Assembly: GCF_024169655.1 (NCBI RefSeq)
Contig: NZ_JALJWV010000001.1
Span: 1,121,001-1,185,000, forward strand
Length of the DNA: 64,000 nt
Direction: 5' to 3'
From: Pseudomonas marginalis
GTDB taxonomy: Bacteria; Pseudomonadota; Gammaproteobacteria; Pseudomonadales; Pseudomonadaceae
Shown here: piece by piece, positions 8,901-18,387 of the stretch
Layout: the number at the start of each line of letters is the position of its first letter
How positions within the stretch are numbered: the stretch's first letter is position 1
Notes under the pieces: generated by a model
Told to the model about the DNA's origin: nothing
Database searches by the model: none
What the model saw: only the letters and a program-made list of their open reading frames with translations
Translations under genes and position numbers: made by a program

Positions 8901-9990
8901 CGAGCGGATCGAGTTGTTCGACAGCGTGCTGCAGGTGTATGGCGATACCGCCGACCGGTTGGCGTTTTGCAGGGCGATTACGCCGCAAGCGTTTGATCTG
9001 GACTACCTGCATGAGCTTCAAACCTTGATCGACGAGCTGCACGCCACCGCCGAAAAAAATCTGCTGGAGGCGCTGGCGGACAACGCCCCGGCTGCACCTG
9101 TCGGCGCGCCGCGCAACAGCCTGATTCGTACCCGCGGCGACGACGTTTATCAGGTGCGTATCATTGAGCCGACTCACGAACAGCCCGCGCGCATCGCTCA
9201 AGTGCATGACCGCGCGGATGAGTTGATTGCCTCCTTCAAACAGGCGGCCGATGGTTTGTGGGACCCGATGGAGCGAGCACCCGCCACGCTCGGCTGTGCA
9301 ATGGCCGACACGTTGGTCGAGATGATCGAGCACGGCAAGCAAACGGTGGCCGGTGTCGAGCGAATGATCGCCCAGGTGTTGAGGATGGTCCCCACGGCCA
9401 AAAGGGCTCATTCGCTGCAAGACGTGCTCGCTGTGCCGGCGTTTTTCTTGCTTGAGTGCGCTGAAGCGATGCGTCGCAAGTTGGCGCAAGCGAGCGCTGC
9501 CCGCTGGCCGGTGAAGCACCGCAGCACGGCGCAACGCATTGAAGCGGATTGGCGCGCGGCGGCGGCCCGTTTGTATGAACAGGGGGTTCATGCCAGGATC
9601 GCGGTGATCAAGGCACGCGCACCGGTCCAGGCGGGGGTCGACGCGCTCCTGGCGGGTCATGAGGTGCAGTTGGTCAACCGGCCGGGGCGGTATCGGGTGG
9701 ACGACGGTGCGGATGATTACGTGCAGTTCTGCCAGGTCGTGGACGTTCATACCCGTCAGTCAGAGGGGTATATCCACCTGTACTATCCGCAGGCAGTCGG
9801 TCGGGACGACTTGTTTACCGCTGCGTATCTGAAGAGCCCCGAGCAGCACCACGCGACCCGGCAAACCGAGCTGCCGCTGTCATTTTCGCGCTGGATGATC
9901 CCGACGGCGGCGACAATACTGGCCGACCATCGGAGTCAGGTCAGCCGGTCCCAGACCTGTCGCTGGATGGCCGATGCCGATCCCCGCTGA
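5905..9990 (+). CDS. Giant DUF6543-like (dermonecrotic-toxin-domain) protein 1
   Basis: This protein of about 1361 residues has no signal peptide or membrane segment. It matches the pattern of Pseudomonas 'dermonecrotic toxin domain' proteins and is clearly paralogous to the gene at 47976. Both share a segment with QG.GRRFF/GRNFF followed by a Val-Pro, a segment with LLYRPLL.PV.QEF near residue 554, and then VLAWLP. The C-terminus (GYIHLYYP near His1291, then AAYLK) is a diverged form of the HFHY...AHLK module found at the ends of the genes at 47976 and 52941. No catalytic motif was recognised. It is the only toxin gene on the plus strand in this part and faces the NEL gene. Target, export route and activity are unknown. 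Confidence 0.72.
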   Translation: MTQANPTALLRQTHIDTIHTLFADPPSLRAVAQASAQAHLDEHFAARTLTAEQLYLRTPLAGQTATYDYTALADALVARLVNGEPVLYVPGHHESVQRVGDDYEPGTLDLFECEVLVNERGALLLASYREQLQVWWKTRWWPLVEALMGVVSDTPRQPGMSQRHLDTFFSLSFTNPSGELTAPAGPLRVSTVHLRREDAGDDDSGEVLPLWLLQATHSTDMALYSPAMGVQLIDQLDDIGPLLADHLSPLLDEPAGEWFVGEHAGLAPESLASGYLARQLREIAAIDLTVRRTAQQYQALLNAITDTRRWFVSPLTAFGQGVHEAIPAWLFNAAQTDRLQYGRLLVEQVRHLNQGAGRRFFPEVPSLAAFAETALQDCLDNEPRALELKVLDIHVVFGPPSAASLELTLTEWALETLGGFTPSPTAITLKGAPAPAWLTEPLLRDWLIKADIAKAYGAILRQRFAKGDAANDWDRDLAGDQVLSQLKMLAMAYKIQGLHGLTQQGYRLISERAGGLRASSRLLPLTLKAMPQGQTAVVQHMHLLMPRQASPGACLLYRPLLNPVVQEFASLEDLHTAIKAPGGLRDSVLAWLPTNHRALFEPLLSALPADDNAALAVEVSEDLESVHSLREVFYLALETLGEWPVSGGDARHWACFKAAGWSLPDGLMPLVQGVDTLSGWLGQLMDAVRQDGGATTGVDVLGNLAWVLAHRVSPANVQLQLDLSALMFATPQRLQNPLELTRVPAPKQFKQPDKWGSVLRVKALIQQVRQQTDLRLEEWQALYDGADSTRAEAESRVSVLSRLVDSIADNLADAAANQVREQYHQILQVKLKALSQQLHALRQLRGLAPRLGYEVQVCALLESLVGTARTLGSLEARYIASLDTSLASMSQGQVDESRRNRLAAYNWSIHWRELENRHLDELTAVIGCGADKGQALTLAVAPASVLALQAQQVRRLWQAAWRAEGSGGDALFAGMLALTLQRVACASQSHAGFMVLTRAERIELFDSVLQVYGDTADRLAFCRAITPQAFDLDYLHELQTLIDELHATAEKNLLEALADNAPAAPVGAPRNSLIRTRGDDVYQVRIIEPTHEQPARIAQVHDRADELIASFKQAADGLWDPMERAPATLGCAMADTLVEMIEHGKQTVAGVERMIAQVLRMVPTAKRAHSLQDVLAVPAFFLLECAEAMRRKLAQASAARWPVKHRSTAQRIEADWRAAAARLYEQGVHARIAVIKARAPVQAGVDALLAGHEVQLVNRPGRYRVDDGADDYVQFCQVVDVHTRQSEGYIHLYYPQAVGRDDLFTAAYLKSPEQHHATRQTELPLSFSRWMIPTAATILADHRSQVSRSQTCRWMADADPR

Positions 9991-9999
9991 TCAACGAGG

Positions 10000-10025
10000 G
10001 CAGGCGCGAACATGCTCGCGCCTGC
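10000..10025. terminator. Bidirectional hairpin between convergent toxin genes
   Basis: GCAGGCGCGA and TCGCGCCTGC form a perfect 10-bp GC-rich stem with a 6-base loop, placed between the stops of the plus-strand toxin and the minus-strand LRR/NEL gene. There is no T-tract on either side, so termination efficiency is uncertain. Confidence 0.55.
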
Positions 10026-10032
10026 GCTGGCC

Positions 10033-13000
10033 TCACCGTGCGGACAGCGGCTCGCGGTTACGGCGCAGGTGCGCCTTTTTCAGCGCCTCGCGTGTCAGGC
10101 CGCGCATCCATTCCTTCTCGTTGTAGCCCAGGTCATTGAGCAGGCGGTTGTACAGCGCGTCGCTGATCGGCGTGTCGGCGAACACCACGCTTTCCTGCGT
10201 TTGCAGTTCGTCGGCCAGGGCCTTGAGCTGGTCCTTGAGCCGGGCTTTCTGCTGCGGCTCCTGTTCGGCGTGCCATTGCGCCTGCAGGGTTTGCAGGTCG
10301 TCCAGGCGGTAGAACTTCTCGGTGTACTCGGTGAGATTCTGTTGATAAAGGCTGTCGTAGGTTTCCTGCAGGAAGGTCTCCCAGTACGGCTCCAGTAACA
10401 TCTGGTTGACCAGGCCATCGCCCCGGCCCAACTCCCTGACGCTGGTGTGCGCCTGTTGGATCCGGCTCGGGCTGACGTCGGCGGTGTCGCGGTAGAGCAT
10501 ATGGTCCGACAGCCACGGCAGGTCCAGCTCGTTGGCCAACGCGGTCTGATAGGCCAAGTGGATGTCGACTTCGTCCACCTCGCCCGCTTCGCCGTCCAGC
10601 ACCTCTGAGCGCAGGCGCTGGCCTTCGCCGCCGGCCGCTTTGGGTCGCAGGCGCCGGGCGACTTCTTCCTGGGCCACCTGATTGAGCTGCTTGAGCCGCG
10701 CCGCGCCCTTGGCCAGGGTCACCAGGCGACCTTCGAGTTCAGGCAAGGTCGTTGAAAAACGCCGCGCTTCGCTGGCCATGACCTCGATCCCCATTTCATT
10801 GAAAATCTGCGCGCCGCCATCGCCACACAAGCCGGGGAAGCTCGACAGCTTGAACAGGCGCTCGCGCAGGGCGCTGTCGGCGTGGGCGGCGTTGATCAAG
10901 CGCCAGACCCGCTGGGTCAACCCGACCTGGTTGGCGGCGTGGCGCTGCCGGTCTTGAGGGTTTTCAAAGAACTCGGGGGGCTCCAGGTACTTGATAACCT
11001 CGAAAAAGCCTTGGGAGCCGTGCTCGTCTTCGACGGCGTCCCACAGGTGCTCGCGCACCACGCGGGTGTCCGCGTCGGCGTCTACCAGCCACGGGTCGCT
11101 GTTGCCCTGGGGTTCATAGGTGCGATACGGGTCCAGCCCGGCCTCGGTGCGGTAGCGTTCGTACAGGGCGCGCTGATCGTCGTTCAGCGTGTGGCGGTCC
11201 AGCCGCGTGCGCGCCACGGTGCGCGCGGCCGTCGGCTCGGCGGTCAGCGCGGGCAGGGTGGTGATCGGGTTGCCGCTCAGGTTCAGGTCGAACAGCTCGT
11301 TCCTGGCGTGCGCGAACAGGCCGGCGGGCCATTGGTGGATTTGCGTGTGGTTCAAGTCGAGGCGGCGCAGGTTGGGCATGCGCGTGATATCCGGTGCGGC
11401 GGTGAGGGGGTTGTGGTCCAGAATCGCGACGTGCAGGCGCCGCAGATTGCGCAGGCGCGTCACGTCTTCAGGGAACAGCACCATGCGGTTGTTCGACAGG
11501 TTCAGGTTGCGCAACTGCCGCATCGCCGTCAGTTCGACCGGCAAGCTCGTCAGGTGGTTGTGGCTCAGGTCCAGGGAGCGCAGCGCCGGGAAGTGTTTGA
11601 GCAAACCGCAATGGGATTGCCCGACGCTGCTCTGGCTCAGGTTCAGGAACGTCACATGCTCAAAGTTGACGGTCAGCGCGGGCAGCGACTCGGGTAACGG
11701 CATGCCGTCCAGATTGACCCGCGCGCCGGATTGGGTTCTGCCCCAATCGTCGGTGTATTCGGCGTAACGTTCGCCCCAGCACTGTTCCAGTTGGAGGGCC
11801 AGGCGTCTGCGGGCGGCCAGTTGTTGCCGTTCCTGGGCGCTGCCTTTGGGGTGATGGGTGGGCGATTGCTTCCAGGTTTGCAGCTGGGTGTTCAGGGTGT
11901 GTTTCTCCAGCGTCAGTTCGTTCAGGGTGCTGCTCAATTGGTCGGCGGGGATGTCCTCGATAAAGCGGTTCAGGCGTTGCTCGCTGAGGCTCGGAAACAA
12001 GCGTTGCAGGACGTCCCTGGCAAACGCCGCGTGGTTCTCGGCCGGGGCGGGGCGGCAGCGGCTGAGCAGCGGGCCGCCGAGCAATTGCGCGGTATCCCGC
12101 TCCATGACGCGGTGGGTGTCTGGCCCGGCGAGGACCTTGCGTCGCTCGGCCAGGGGTTCAAGGTGGGTCATCAGCCAGTGCTTGAAGTCTTCGCCCTCGC
12201 CGGGTTGGTAGCCCAGGGCGGTGCGTGGCTCGCTGGGCAGCGCGAGCAACACTGCTTCATACAGGCTGGCGGGGCGGTGTAACGGTTGGCCGGCATTGTC
12301 GTAGACCGAATAGCCCAGGCGGGTGTGAACCAGCACCCGGCGTGTGGCGGCCGTGTCCGAACCGGCCTGGCTGCGCAGGGTGCCCGTGACCGTGGCTTCG
12401 CGGATTTCAAGGTGCAGATCGGTGAGTGCATCGGTATTGAACAGCAGGCTCTTGAGCAGCAGGTGTTCAGTCGCCGGGTTGGGCATGGCCGGTGGATAAA
12501 AGCCTTCGTAGGCATGCACCGAATCAGCCGCCAGCTGCAATTCGCTGGCTTGATTGCGCAGGCGCAGGGGCGCGTGCCGGTCGTTCGCCAAGGCCTCGCG
12601 TTCGTGGGGGCGGGCGCGCTCCAGCAGGCGGCGGGCCAGGCTCAGGTCGAGGTCGGGATGGTCCCGGCGCAGGCCGACGATGCCGGGGTCGTCGCTCTCT
12701 TCGCGGGCGCGGTAGACCGCCGGGGCGATATCGCGGCTCTGGCTCAGTACGTAGTTGGCCAGCAGATCGCGCAACGCCTGTACCCGCTGCGATTCCGGCA
12801 CCTCGGCGCCGAGCAGGGGGGGGATCGCCGCTTCATCGAGAAAGCCCAGCACCCGCTCCGGCAAGTGCCCGGACAGCACCTCGCCGAGGCTGATGCGCAA
12901 GGTGTCGGCGGGGCCGGCTTGCGCGGCGCCATAGCGGTGCGAGCTGCCGCTCAGGTCGGGCTTGAGGAACACTTGCAGCGCTTTGTCCTGGGGCCAGCCG

Positions 13001-15129
13001 TCGAGTTCGGTGACCATTTGCTCGAACCAGTCCGAGCTGGGGTCGGCGCTCAAGGCTTGCCCCGTGCGGATTCTGTCACTGGCGACCTGGATCGATTCGG
13101 CCGCTTCGAGGCGTTTGAGGCCGGCATCGAGCAGCGGCGGCAGCGCTTCGTTGTGCTCGTATACACGACGCAACGCGCCGTCTTCGGTGGCGCTGGCGAC
13201 CCTGAGCTGTTCCAGTTGCGTGTCACTGAACGGTTGCACCCGATGCCCGAGACGCCGCAGCAGCTGCGGGCGCTCCCAGGTGCGCGGGCGTTCGCCCTCG
13301 TGGGTCACGGCGCCGTCGCCGTTCAATTGCAGGCGCGGCCGGTAGGCGTCCGCGCGTTCGGGGTGGACCACGCGGTGCGCGTCGCTGAGCGGGTCGTAAT
13401 GCACCTCCAGGTGATGGCCGTCCAGCGCCAGCAGGGTTTTGCCCTGGTGTGTGTGCAAGCCCGAGGGCGCGGGAGTCGAGCCTTCGGGGATCAGGTCTTT
13501 CTGGGCGAACACGCTGATATCCGGGTTCCACAAGCGCCGTGAGCCGTCGGCCCGCTGCACCGGCACCAGGCCCTCGACAAACGGCGAGAGCTTGAGCCGC
13601 GCCAACTGACCGATGCTGGCGCCCGCCGCGAACAGGGCGAACTGGATCACGCTGTCGGCCACCCCCACCACATGTTCCCAGGCTTCGGTGCGCAGGCCTT
13701 CGCTCCAATCGACGACGCCTTCGAACACCTCGTCCATGACCTGGTACGCGCTGTAGACCAGCATCAATTCGCCGAGTACCGGCACGAAGGGCGTGACCAC
13801 CAGCAACGCCGCGTTGAGGATGTCGGCGAGCATCTGCTCCAGGTTGTCCCACCAGGCCCAGCGGGCACGGCGGTCGGCGTCGACGGTGGACAGTGCGATG
13901 TTGCGTGCGTCGTTGACGATTTTGTTCAGTTGGGTGCGAAACAGGTAGTCCCACAGCGTATCGGCGGCCGGCGAAGGCGGGCGCTGGCGATAGTCGTCCT
14001 GCCAGGCGTGCAGGCTGAAGTGCAGGTTGGGATCGCTGATCGGCGTGTCTTGCCAGCTCGGTCCGCTGTCGGTGGGCTGTTTCTGATGCCATTGGATGTG
14101 GCTCAGGCGCGCATTGATCCCGGCGAAAAAGGCCGCGCGTTTGGCGTGGGGCACGAACTGGCTGAAGAACACTTGATAGCGCGCCTTGTCGCGCAATTGG
14201 CGGGTCAGTTCTTGCATGAACGCCTGGGGCGACGGGTATTCCTTGAGCGGGTGCTCGGGGTCTTCGGCGACGTAGGCGATCACCCGTGGGCTGGGCGCGG
14301 CGATAAACAGCACGATGCCCACCAGAGCGACGTTCATCAGGCTGAGGGTGTAGGCCTGGAGCGCGGCGCCGTCGAGCTGCGGGGTCGGCTGGTCGTCCAC
14401 CAGATTGAGCATCGCGGCATGGGCATCGGGCTTCAGGTCGGCCTTGGCCAGGGCCAGGAGCGCGGCGCTTTTCAGCGCGGCCTTGTGGCGTGCCGTGACC
14501 TCGCCGTGCAGGGTGCGGGCGAGTGCCGGGTTCTTGAAACCGAGGGCCTGGCTGAGCTTGAGTTGATACTGCGCGCCGATATCCAGCTGGCGGCAAATGT
14601 CTTTGAACTGTTGCGCGGTGAGCCGCGTGCCGCTGCGGCGGTGGGTGATCGAGAGCACGTCGCGTTGCCCGCGCGCATCGGTCGGGCCGAGGAAGGCGAA
14701 GTCGAGAAAGGTCTGGTCGGCGGCGAAGTTGTACAGCGCCGCATCGAGCAACGAAAAGGTCTTGCTCGCCTGGGCGCCGGTCACGTTGAGCTTCCACCCA
14801 CTCGTCTTGGCGTCGACGTAGAGGCGCAGGTAGGTGTTGCGTACATCCAGGTTGCCGTAGTCGCGCAGGGCGTGTTTGAGCAGGGGTTCGGCGAAGGCGT
14901 ACACGTCGTTCAAGCCGGCGAGGCGTTGGTCCAGGCGGTTTTGTTGTTGCCAATGCTCGGCAATGGCGGCCTTGAGCGGGGCTGGCGCGGTCACGTGTTT
15001 GACGCCTGCGGCTTTCAGTGCGCCGAGGCGTCCCGGCGTGGCCTGGGTGAGCCAGTCTGGCAGGGCGTCGCGGATGTGTGTGTAGTGGGCGCCGTTGAAG
15101 GCGCTGTTGGGTGGCGGTAATTGGGGCAT
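10033..15129 (-). CDS. DUF6543-like toxin with leucine-rich repeats and NEL E3 ubiquitin ligase domain
   Basis: This 1698-residue protein has four visible parts. An N-terminal DUF6543-like region comes first. Two hydrophobic stretches follow near 436-463 and 491-508, which could insert in a membrane. Leucine-rich repeats lie near 1155-1290 (for example LRSLDLSHNHLTSLP and LRNLNLSNNRMVLFP). The C-terminal NEL-type region contains Cys1435 in the sequence LCGDG. NEL ligases (IpaH, SspH, SlrP) use a Cys-x-Asp motif to pass ubiquitin to host proteins, and the LRRs select the substrate. The call as an active ligase rests on this motif and the LRR-NEL order. ATG 15129 has AGGA about eight bases upstream. 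No type III signal was recognised. It is the last gene of a minus-strand run behind a PBP gene. Confidence 0.78.
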   Translation of the reverse strand: MPQLPPPNSAFNGAHYTHIRDALPDWLTQATPGRLGALKAAGVKHVTAPAPLKAAIAEHWQQQNRLDQRLAGLNDVYAFAEPLLKHALRDYGNLDVRNTYLRLYVDAKTSGWKLNVTGAQASKTFSLLDAALYNFAADQTFLDFAFLGPTDARGQRDVLSITHRRSGTRLTAQQFKDICRQLDIGAQYQLKLSQALGFKNPALARTLHGEVTARHKAALKSAALLALAKADLKPDAHAAMLNLVDDQPTPQLDGAALQAYTLSLMNVALVGIVLFIAAPSPRVIAYVAEDPEHPLKEYPSPQAFMQELTRQLRDKARYQVFFSQFVPHAKRAAFFAGINARLSHIQWHQKQPTDSGPSWQDTPISDPNLHFSLHAWQDDYRQRPPSPAADTLWDYLFRTQLNKIVNDARNIALSTVDADRRARWAWWDNLEQMLADILNAALLVVTPFVPVLGELMLVYSAYQVMDEVFEGVVDWSEGLRTEAWEHVVGVADSVIQFALFAAGASIGQLARLKLSPFVEGLVPVQRADGSRRLWNPDISVFAQKDLIPEGSTPAPSGLHTHQGKTLLALDGHHLEVHYDPLSDAHRVVHPERADAYRPRLQLNGDGAVTHEGERPRTWERPQLLRRLGHRVQPFSDTQLEQLRVASATEDGALRRVYEHNEALPPLLDAGLKRLEAAESIQVASDRIRTGQALSADPSSDWFEQMVTELDGWPQDKALQVFLKPDLSGSSHRYGAAQAGPADTLRISLGEVLSGHLPERVLGFLDEAAIPPLLGAEVPESQRVQALRDLLANYVLSQSRDIAPAVYRAREESDDPGIVGLRRDHPDLDLSLARRLLERARPHEREALANDRHAPLRLRNQASELQLAADSVHAYEGFYPPAMPNPATEHLLLKSLLFNTDALTDLHLEIREATVTGTLRSQAGSDTAATRRVLVHTRLGYSVYDNAGQPLHRPASLYEAVLLALPSEPRTALGYQPGEGEDFKHWLMTHLEPLAERRKVLAGPDTHRVMERDTAQLLGGPLLSRCRPAPAENHAAFARDVLQRLFPSLSEQRLNRFIEDIPADQLSSTLNELTLEKHTLNTQLQTWKQSPTHHPKGSAQERQQLAARRRLALQLEQCWGERYAEYTDDWGRTQSGARVNLDGMPLPESLPALTVNFEHVTFLNLSQSSVGQSHCGLLKHFPALRSLDLSHNHLTSLPVELTAMRQLRNLNLSNNRMVLFPEDVTRLRNLRRLHVAILDHNPLTAAPDITRMPNLRRLDLNHTQIHQWPAGLFAHARNELFDLNLSGNPITTLPALTAEPTAARTVARTRLDRHTLNDDQRALYERYRTEAGLDPYRTYEPQGNSDPWLVDADADTRVVREHLWDAVEDEHGSQGFFEVIKYLEPPEFFENPQDRQRHAANQVGLTQRVWRLINAAHADSALRERLFKLSSFPGLCGDGGAQIFNEMGIEVMASEARRFSTTLPELEGRLVTLAKGAARLKQLNQVAQEEVARRLRPKAAGGEGQRLRSEVLDGEAGEVDEVDIHLAYQTALANELDLPWLSDHMLYRDTADVSPSRIQQAHTSVRELGRGDGLVNQMLLEPYWETFLQETYDSLYQQNLTEYTEKFYRLDDLQTLQAQWHAEQEPQQKARLKDQLKALADELQTQESVVFADTPISDALYNRLLNDLGYNEKEWMRGLTREALKKAHLRRNREPLSAR

Positions 15130-15212
15130 GGATCAGGTCCTGTCTAAGGGTGATCCAGGAGTGTGTTCAACGCTGCCGCGCCGAGGTGGCAGATAGATAG
15201 TGCCGCCTGGCG

Positions 15213-18200
15213 TCAGGGGGTGCCCGCCAGGCACAGCGCCGGGTCGCCCGGTTGCAGCAGCGGGTTGAGCAGCGGCGCCATGCCCTTGAGCACCTGCACC
15301 GGCAAGGCCGAGGTGAAGGTGAAGTGCTGCGCCGACGCCCCCGGCACAAACGCGGTGAGGGTGCCGAAGTGATGGGCGCCGATGTAGAACACGAAGGTCG
15401 CCGTGCGGTTGATCGATTTGGAACTGAGCATGCGCCCGCCGGCTCCCATGGCTTCGATGCGGTTATCGCCGGTGCCGGTTTTGCCGCCCATCGCCAGCGG
15501 TGTGCCGTCGGCCAGTTTGAAGCTGCCGGCCACGCGCTTGGCGGTGCCGGCGTCGACCACTTGCGACAGCGCGCCGCGCAACGCCGTGGCGACTGCGCTG
15601 GGCAGCACCCGTTTGCCGCGGTTCGGGTCGTTGGCGACGTGGGTTTCGTAGGGCGTGCCGCTGGCAAATTGCAGGCTGTCGATACGCAGCACGGGCAAGC
15701 GCACGCCGTCGTTGAGGATGATCCCCATCAGTTCCGCGAGAGCGGCGGGGCGGTCGCCGGAACTGCCGATGGCGGTGGCCAGCGACGGCACCAGGTGGTC
15801 GAACGGATAGCCCACGGCTTGCCAGCGCTGGTGGATATCGAGGAACGCTTCGATCTCCAGCATGGTGCGGATGCGGCTGTCACGCGCACTCTGGTGGCGG
15901 CTCTTGAACAACCAGCTGTAGACCTCCTGGCGCTCGAATTCACTGGCTTTGACGATCTCGTCGAAGGTCGCCTCGGGGTGGTTGAGCAGGTAGCCCAGCA
16001 ACCACAGGTCCAGCGGATGCACCTTGGCGATATAGCCCTGGTCCGGCAGGTCGTAGGCGCCGGGGCCGTAGCTCTGGTAAAGGCGTTCGAGGCGCTCGTC
16101 GCTGAGCTTATCGGTGGTTTTGAGGTTCTTCAGGTGCGAGCGCACGAAGCCGTTGAAACTTTCCTGGCTGGCCTGGGGCAGCAGGTAGCGGTGGACGGCG
16201 GCCAGGCGGATCGCGGTGGGGTGCAGGCTGTCCATGAAGGTGTCGAGCCGGGCCTGGGTGTCTTTGTGGCGGTATTTTTTCCAGAACTTGAGCAGGAACG
16301 CGGTGCCTTCGTGGTCGGCGAACTTGGCCAGGTATTCCTGGCGGCGCGGGTCGTTGTCGTCCTTGAGCAGCCGTGCGCTGTTGTCTTCGCCCGAATAGGT
16401 GGTGTAGCGCACCAGATCACGCATCAGGCGAATGAACGGCAGGTTGATCGATTCGCGTAGGGCATCGCGCAAGGTCGGGTTGCGGCCGTTGTCTTCGTTG
16501 CGAAAGTTATGGAAGCGGTGCAGGCCGCCACCGGTGAAAAACGCCTCGCCGGGGTTGGCCGAATAGGTGCGGTCGAGGGCGGCGTCGAGCATCTTCGCCA
16601 GGTCGCGGTCGCTGTGCTGGGTCAGGTAATTCAGCGCCCAGCGCGAGAGCACGTCCTGTTCGGGCAGTTCGACGTTTTTCAGCTCGGCGGGCGTGCGTGC
16701 CTGATAGCGCTCATGCAGCTCGGTGATGATTTGCAGGTAGGTGGTCAGCACCCGCAGCTTGGCGGTGGAGCCCAGTTCCAGCTTGCTACCGTCGTTGATG
16801 TCGAACGGCTGGTCGGTGTTGTCGGTCTGCACCCGCACGCGTGCGCCGTCGGGCGTCAGTTCGTAGAGGGTGAAGCTGTAGCGCACCTGCGGTGTGCTTT
16901 GCGGCGTCAGCAGGCGCGGGCCGAGCAGGCCCATCTGCGCGGCGAACGCCGGGTCGGCCAGGTGCTTGAGGTAGTCGGTGGCCTGGGTTTGCAGGGCGTA
17001 GTGCAAGGTGCTGGTGGCCGACAGGTCGAGGCGGTCGAGGTCATACAGCGAGCGGTTGAGCAGGCTGGCGAGCCGGCTGCGCGCAACGTTGATGGCCTTG
17101 TTGGTTTCCACCGGCTGCAGGGTCGGTTGCTGCTGCCAGTCGCGGTAGGTCACAGGGCTGGCGAGGGCGGCGGCGGACAAGGTGGCGGGGATCACCTGGT
17201 TCTGCGCGAGCAGGCGTAGATGGCTGTCGGTCAATTGCGCCAGCTCTTCGCGGCCTTTGGTCAGGTAGTGCGAGGGGCGGCGTTGGGCGATCATCAGCGA
17301 CAGCACCTGGCGCAGGGCCAGGCCGCGTCTGGCCAGGCTCGCCGGGTCTTGCGCGCTGTCGCTCAAGGCCTGATTGACCTGATTGAAGTCGGCGCCGTAC
17401 CACACCCGCAGGCCTTCGGCCAGGCCGTGCACTTCGCCGTGGCCCGGCACGGCGGACAACGGCACGCTGTTGAGATAGTCGCGCACGATAGTCTGCCGAC
17501 TGCCCAGGGTGTCCGGCCCGGCCTGGTAGGCCCGGACGCTGGCGGACAGCATCTGGCGGATTTTCTCGCCGCCGGACACGGTCAAGCCGTCGGGCGAATG
17601 GCGATATTTTTCCAGCTGCGTGGCCAGGGTGCTGCCGCCGGCTGTCTGCCCCGGCAGATGCATGAGTTTGGCCACTTGCGACCAGGCCGCCTTGGCAAAG
17701 CGCGGCCAGTCGACCGCCGGGTTGGCCAGCGGTTGCTTGGGGTCGAGCAGGTCGCGGTCTTCAATGAACAGCAGGCTCTGCACCACCAGCGGCGGGATCG
17801 CGGCAAAGCGGGTGTAGAGCTGTTGTGGGTAGATGAAGGTATACAGCGGCGCGGCGCGGCAATCGGTGATGCTCAGGCCGGCCTGGACTTTTTCTGCGTA
17901 GGGCACGAACAGCCCGTTCCGGGCGTAGTCCATCAAGGCCGGGGAGAAGCGCGTCTGGGCCTGGATCAGGTAATTGCGCTTGAGCAGGCGCGGCAAGAAT
18001 TCATCCAGCGCGCTGTAGCCCAGGCGCCGGTCGAACGGGCCGTCGCCGGGGTACACGATGGCATCGCTGGCGCCGGGCTCCAGGCGGTAACCGAGGGAAG
18101 CGGCCAACGGGCTCAGGTAGCGGGCCTGCAGGCGCGAGGTGTGCATTTCTACGCTGGCGGCCCAGCCCAGCGCCAGCAGCGCGAACAACAGCACCAGCCA

Positions 18201-18329
18201 CACCAGGCGCCACCACCGGCTTCGCGTGTGGGCGCTGTGTGGCAATGGCGGTTGATCCGGGCTGTCGGTTGGCTGCGCAGCCTGCTTCGAATCGGTTTGC
18301 CATAAAGCGCCCATAGTCGATTCATCCAT
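15213..18329 (-). CDS. Class A penicillin-binding protein (transglycosylase/transpeptidase)
   Basis: This 1038-residue bifunctional peptidoglycan synthase has one N-terminal membrane helix (about residues 38-60) after a proline-rich cytoplasmic tail. The glycosyltransferase domain has the catalytic Glu190 in the FIEDRD motif and GGSTLATQLEK. The transpeptidase domain has Ser521 in STAK (SxxK), an SIN triad (SxN) in RESINLP, and Lys950 in KTGTG. All three catalytic motifs are intact, so both activities are expected in the periplasm. It is longer than typical PBP1a/1b/1c proteins (about 770-850), with the extra length between the domains. ATGs at 18329 and 18314 are both possible. The gene is 58 bases downstream of a papain-fold toxin and 84 upstream of the NEL toxin on the same strand, suggesting co-transcription. 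Confidence 0.85.
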   Translation of the reverse strand: MDESTMGALWQTDSKQAAQPTDSPDQPPLPHSAHTRSRWWRLVWLVLLFALLALGWAASVEMHTSRLQARYLSPLAASLGYRLEPGASDAIVYPGDGPFDRRLGYSALDEFLPRLLKRNYLIQAQTRFSPALMDYARNGLFVPYAEKVQAGLSITDCRAAPLYTFIYPQQLYTRFAAIPPLVVQSLLFIEDRDLLDPKQPLANPAVDWPRFAKAAWSQVAKLMHLPGQTAGGSTLATQLEKYRHSPDGLTVSGGEKIRQMLSASVRAYQAGPDTLGSRQTIVRDYLNSVPLSAVPGHGEVHGLAEGLRVWYGADFNQVNQALSDSAQDPASLARRGLALRQVLSLMIAQRRPSHYLTKGREELAQLTDSHLRLLAQNQVIPATLSAAALASPVTYRDWQQQPTLQPVETNKAINVARSRLASLLNRSLYDLDRLDLSATSTLHYALQTQATDYLKHLADPAFAAQMGLLGPRLLTPQSTPQVRYSFTLYELTPDGARVRVQTDNTDQPFDINDGSKLELGSTAKLRVLTTYLQIITELHERYQARTPAELKNVELPEQDVLSRWALNYLTQHSDRDLAKMLDAALDRTYSANPGEAFFTGGGLHRFHNFRNEDNGRNPTLRDALRESINLPFIRLMRDLVRYTTYSGEDNSARLLKDDNDPRRQEYLAKFADHEGTAFLLKFWKKYRHKDTQARLDTFMDSLHPTAIRLAAVHRYLLPQASQESFNGFVRSHLKNLKTTDKLSDERLERLYQSYGPGAYDLPDQGYIAKVHPLDLWLLGYLLNHPEATFDEIVKASEFERQEVYSWLFKSRHQSARDSRIRTMLEIEAFLDIHQRWQAVGYPFDHLVPSLATAIGSSGDRPAALAELMGIILNDGVRLPVLRIDSLQFASGTPYETHVANDPNRGKRVLPSAVATALRGALSQVVDAGTAKRVAGSFKLADGTPLAMGGKTGTGDNRIEAMGAGGRMLSSKSINRTATFVFYIGAHHFGTLTAFVPGASAQHFTFTSALPVQVLKGMAPLLNPLLQPGDPALCLAGTP

Positions 18330-18387
18330 TGACGTAGATTGATCGGACTTGGGTGTAGCTTAGTCGTTAGTTGCGAAATGTGTCGGT

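Noticed and set aside
13223..14953. Long open frame on the minus strand inside the first NEL gene
   Set aside because: It is an alternative frame of the same strand, rich in Arg and Pro, with no recognised domain; the main frame explains the DNA.
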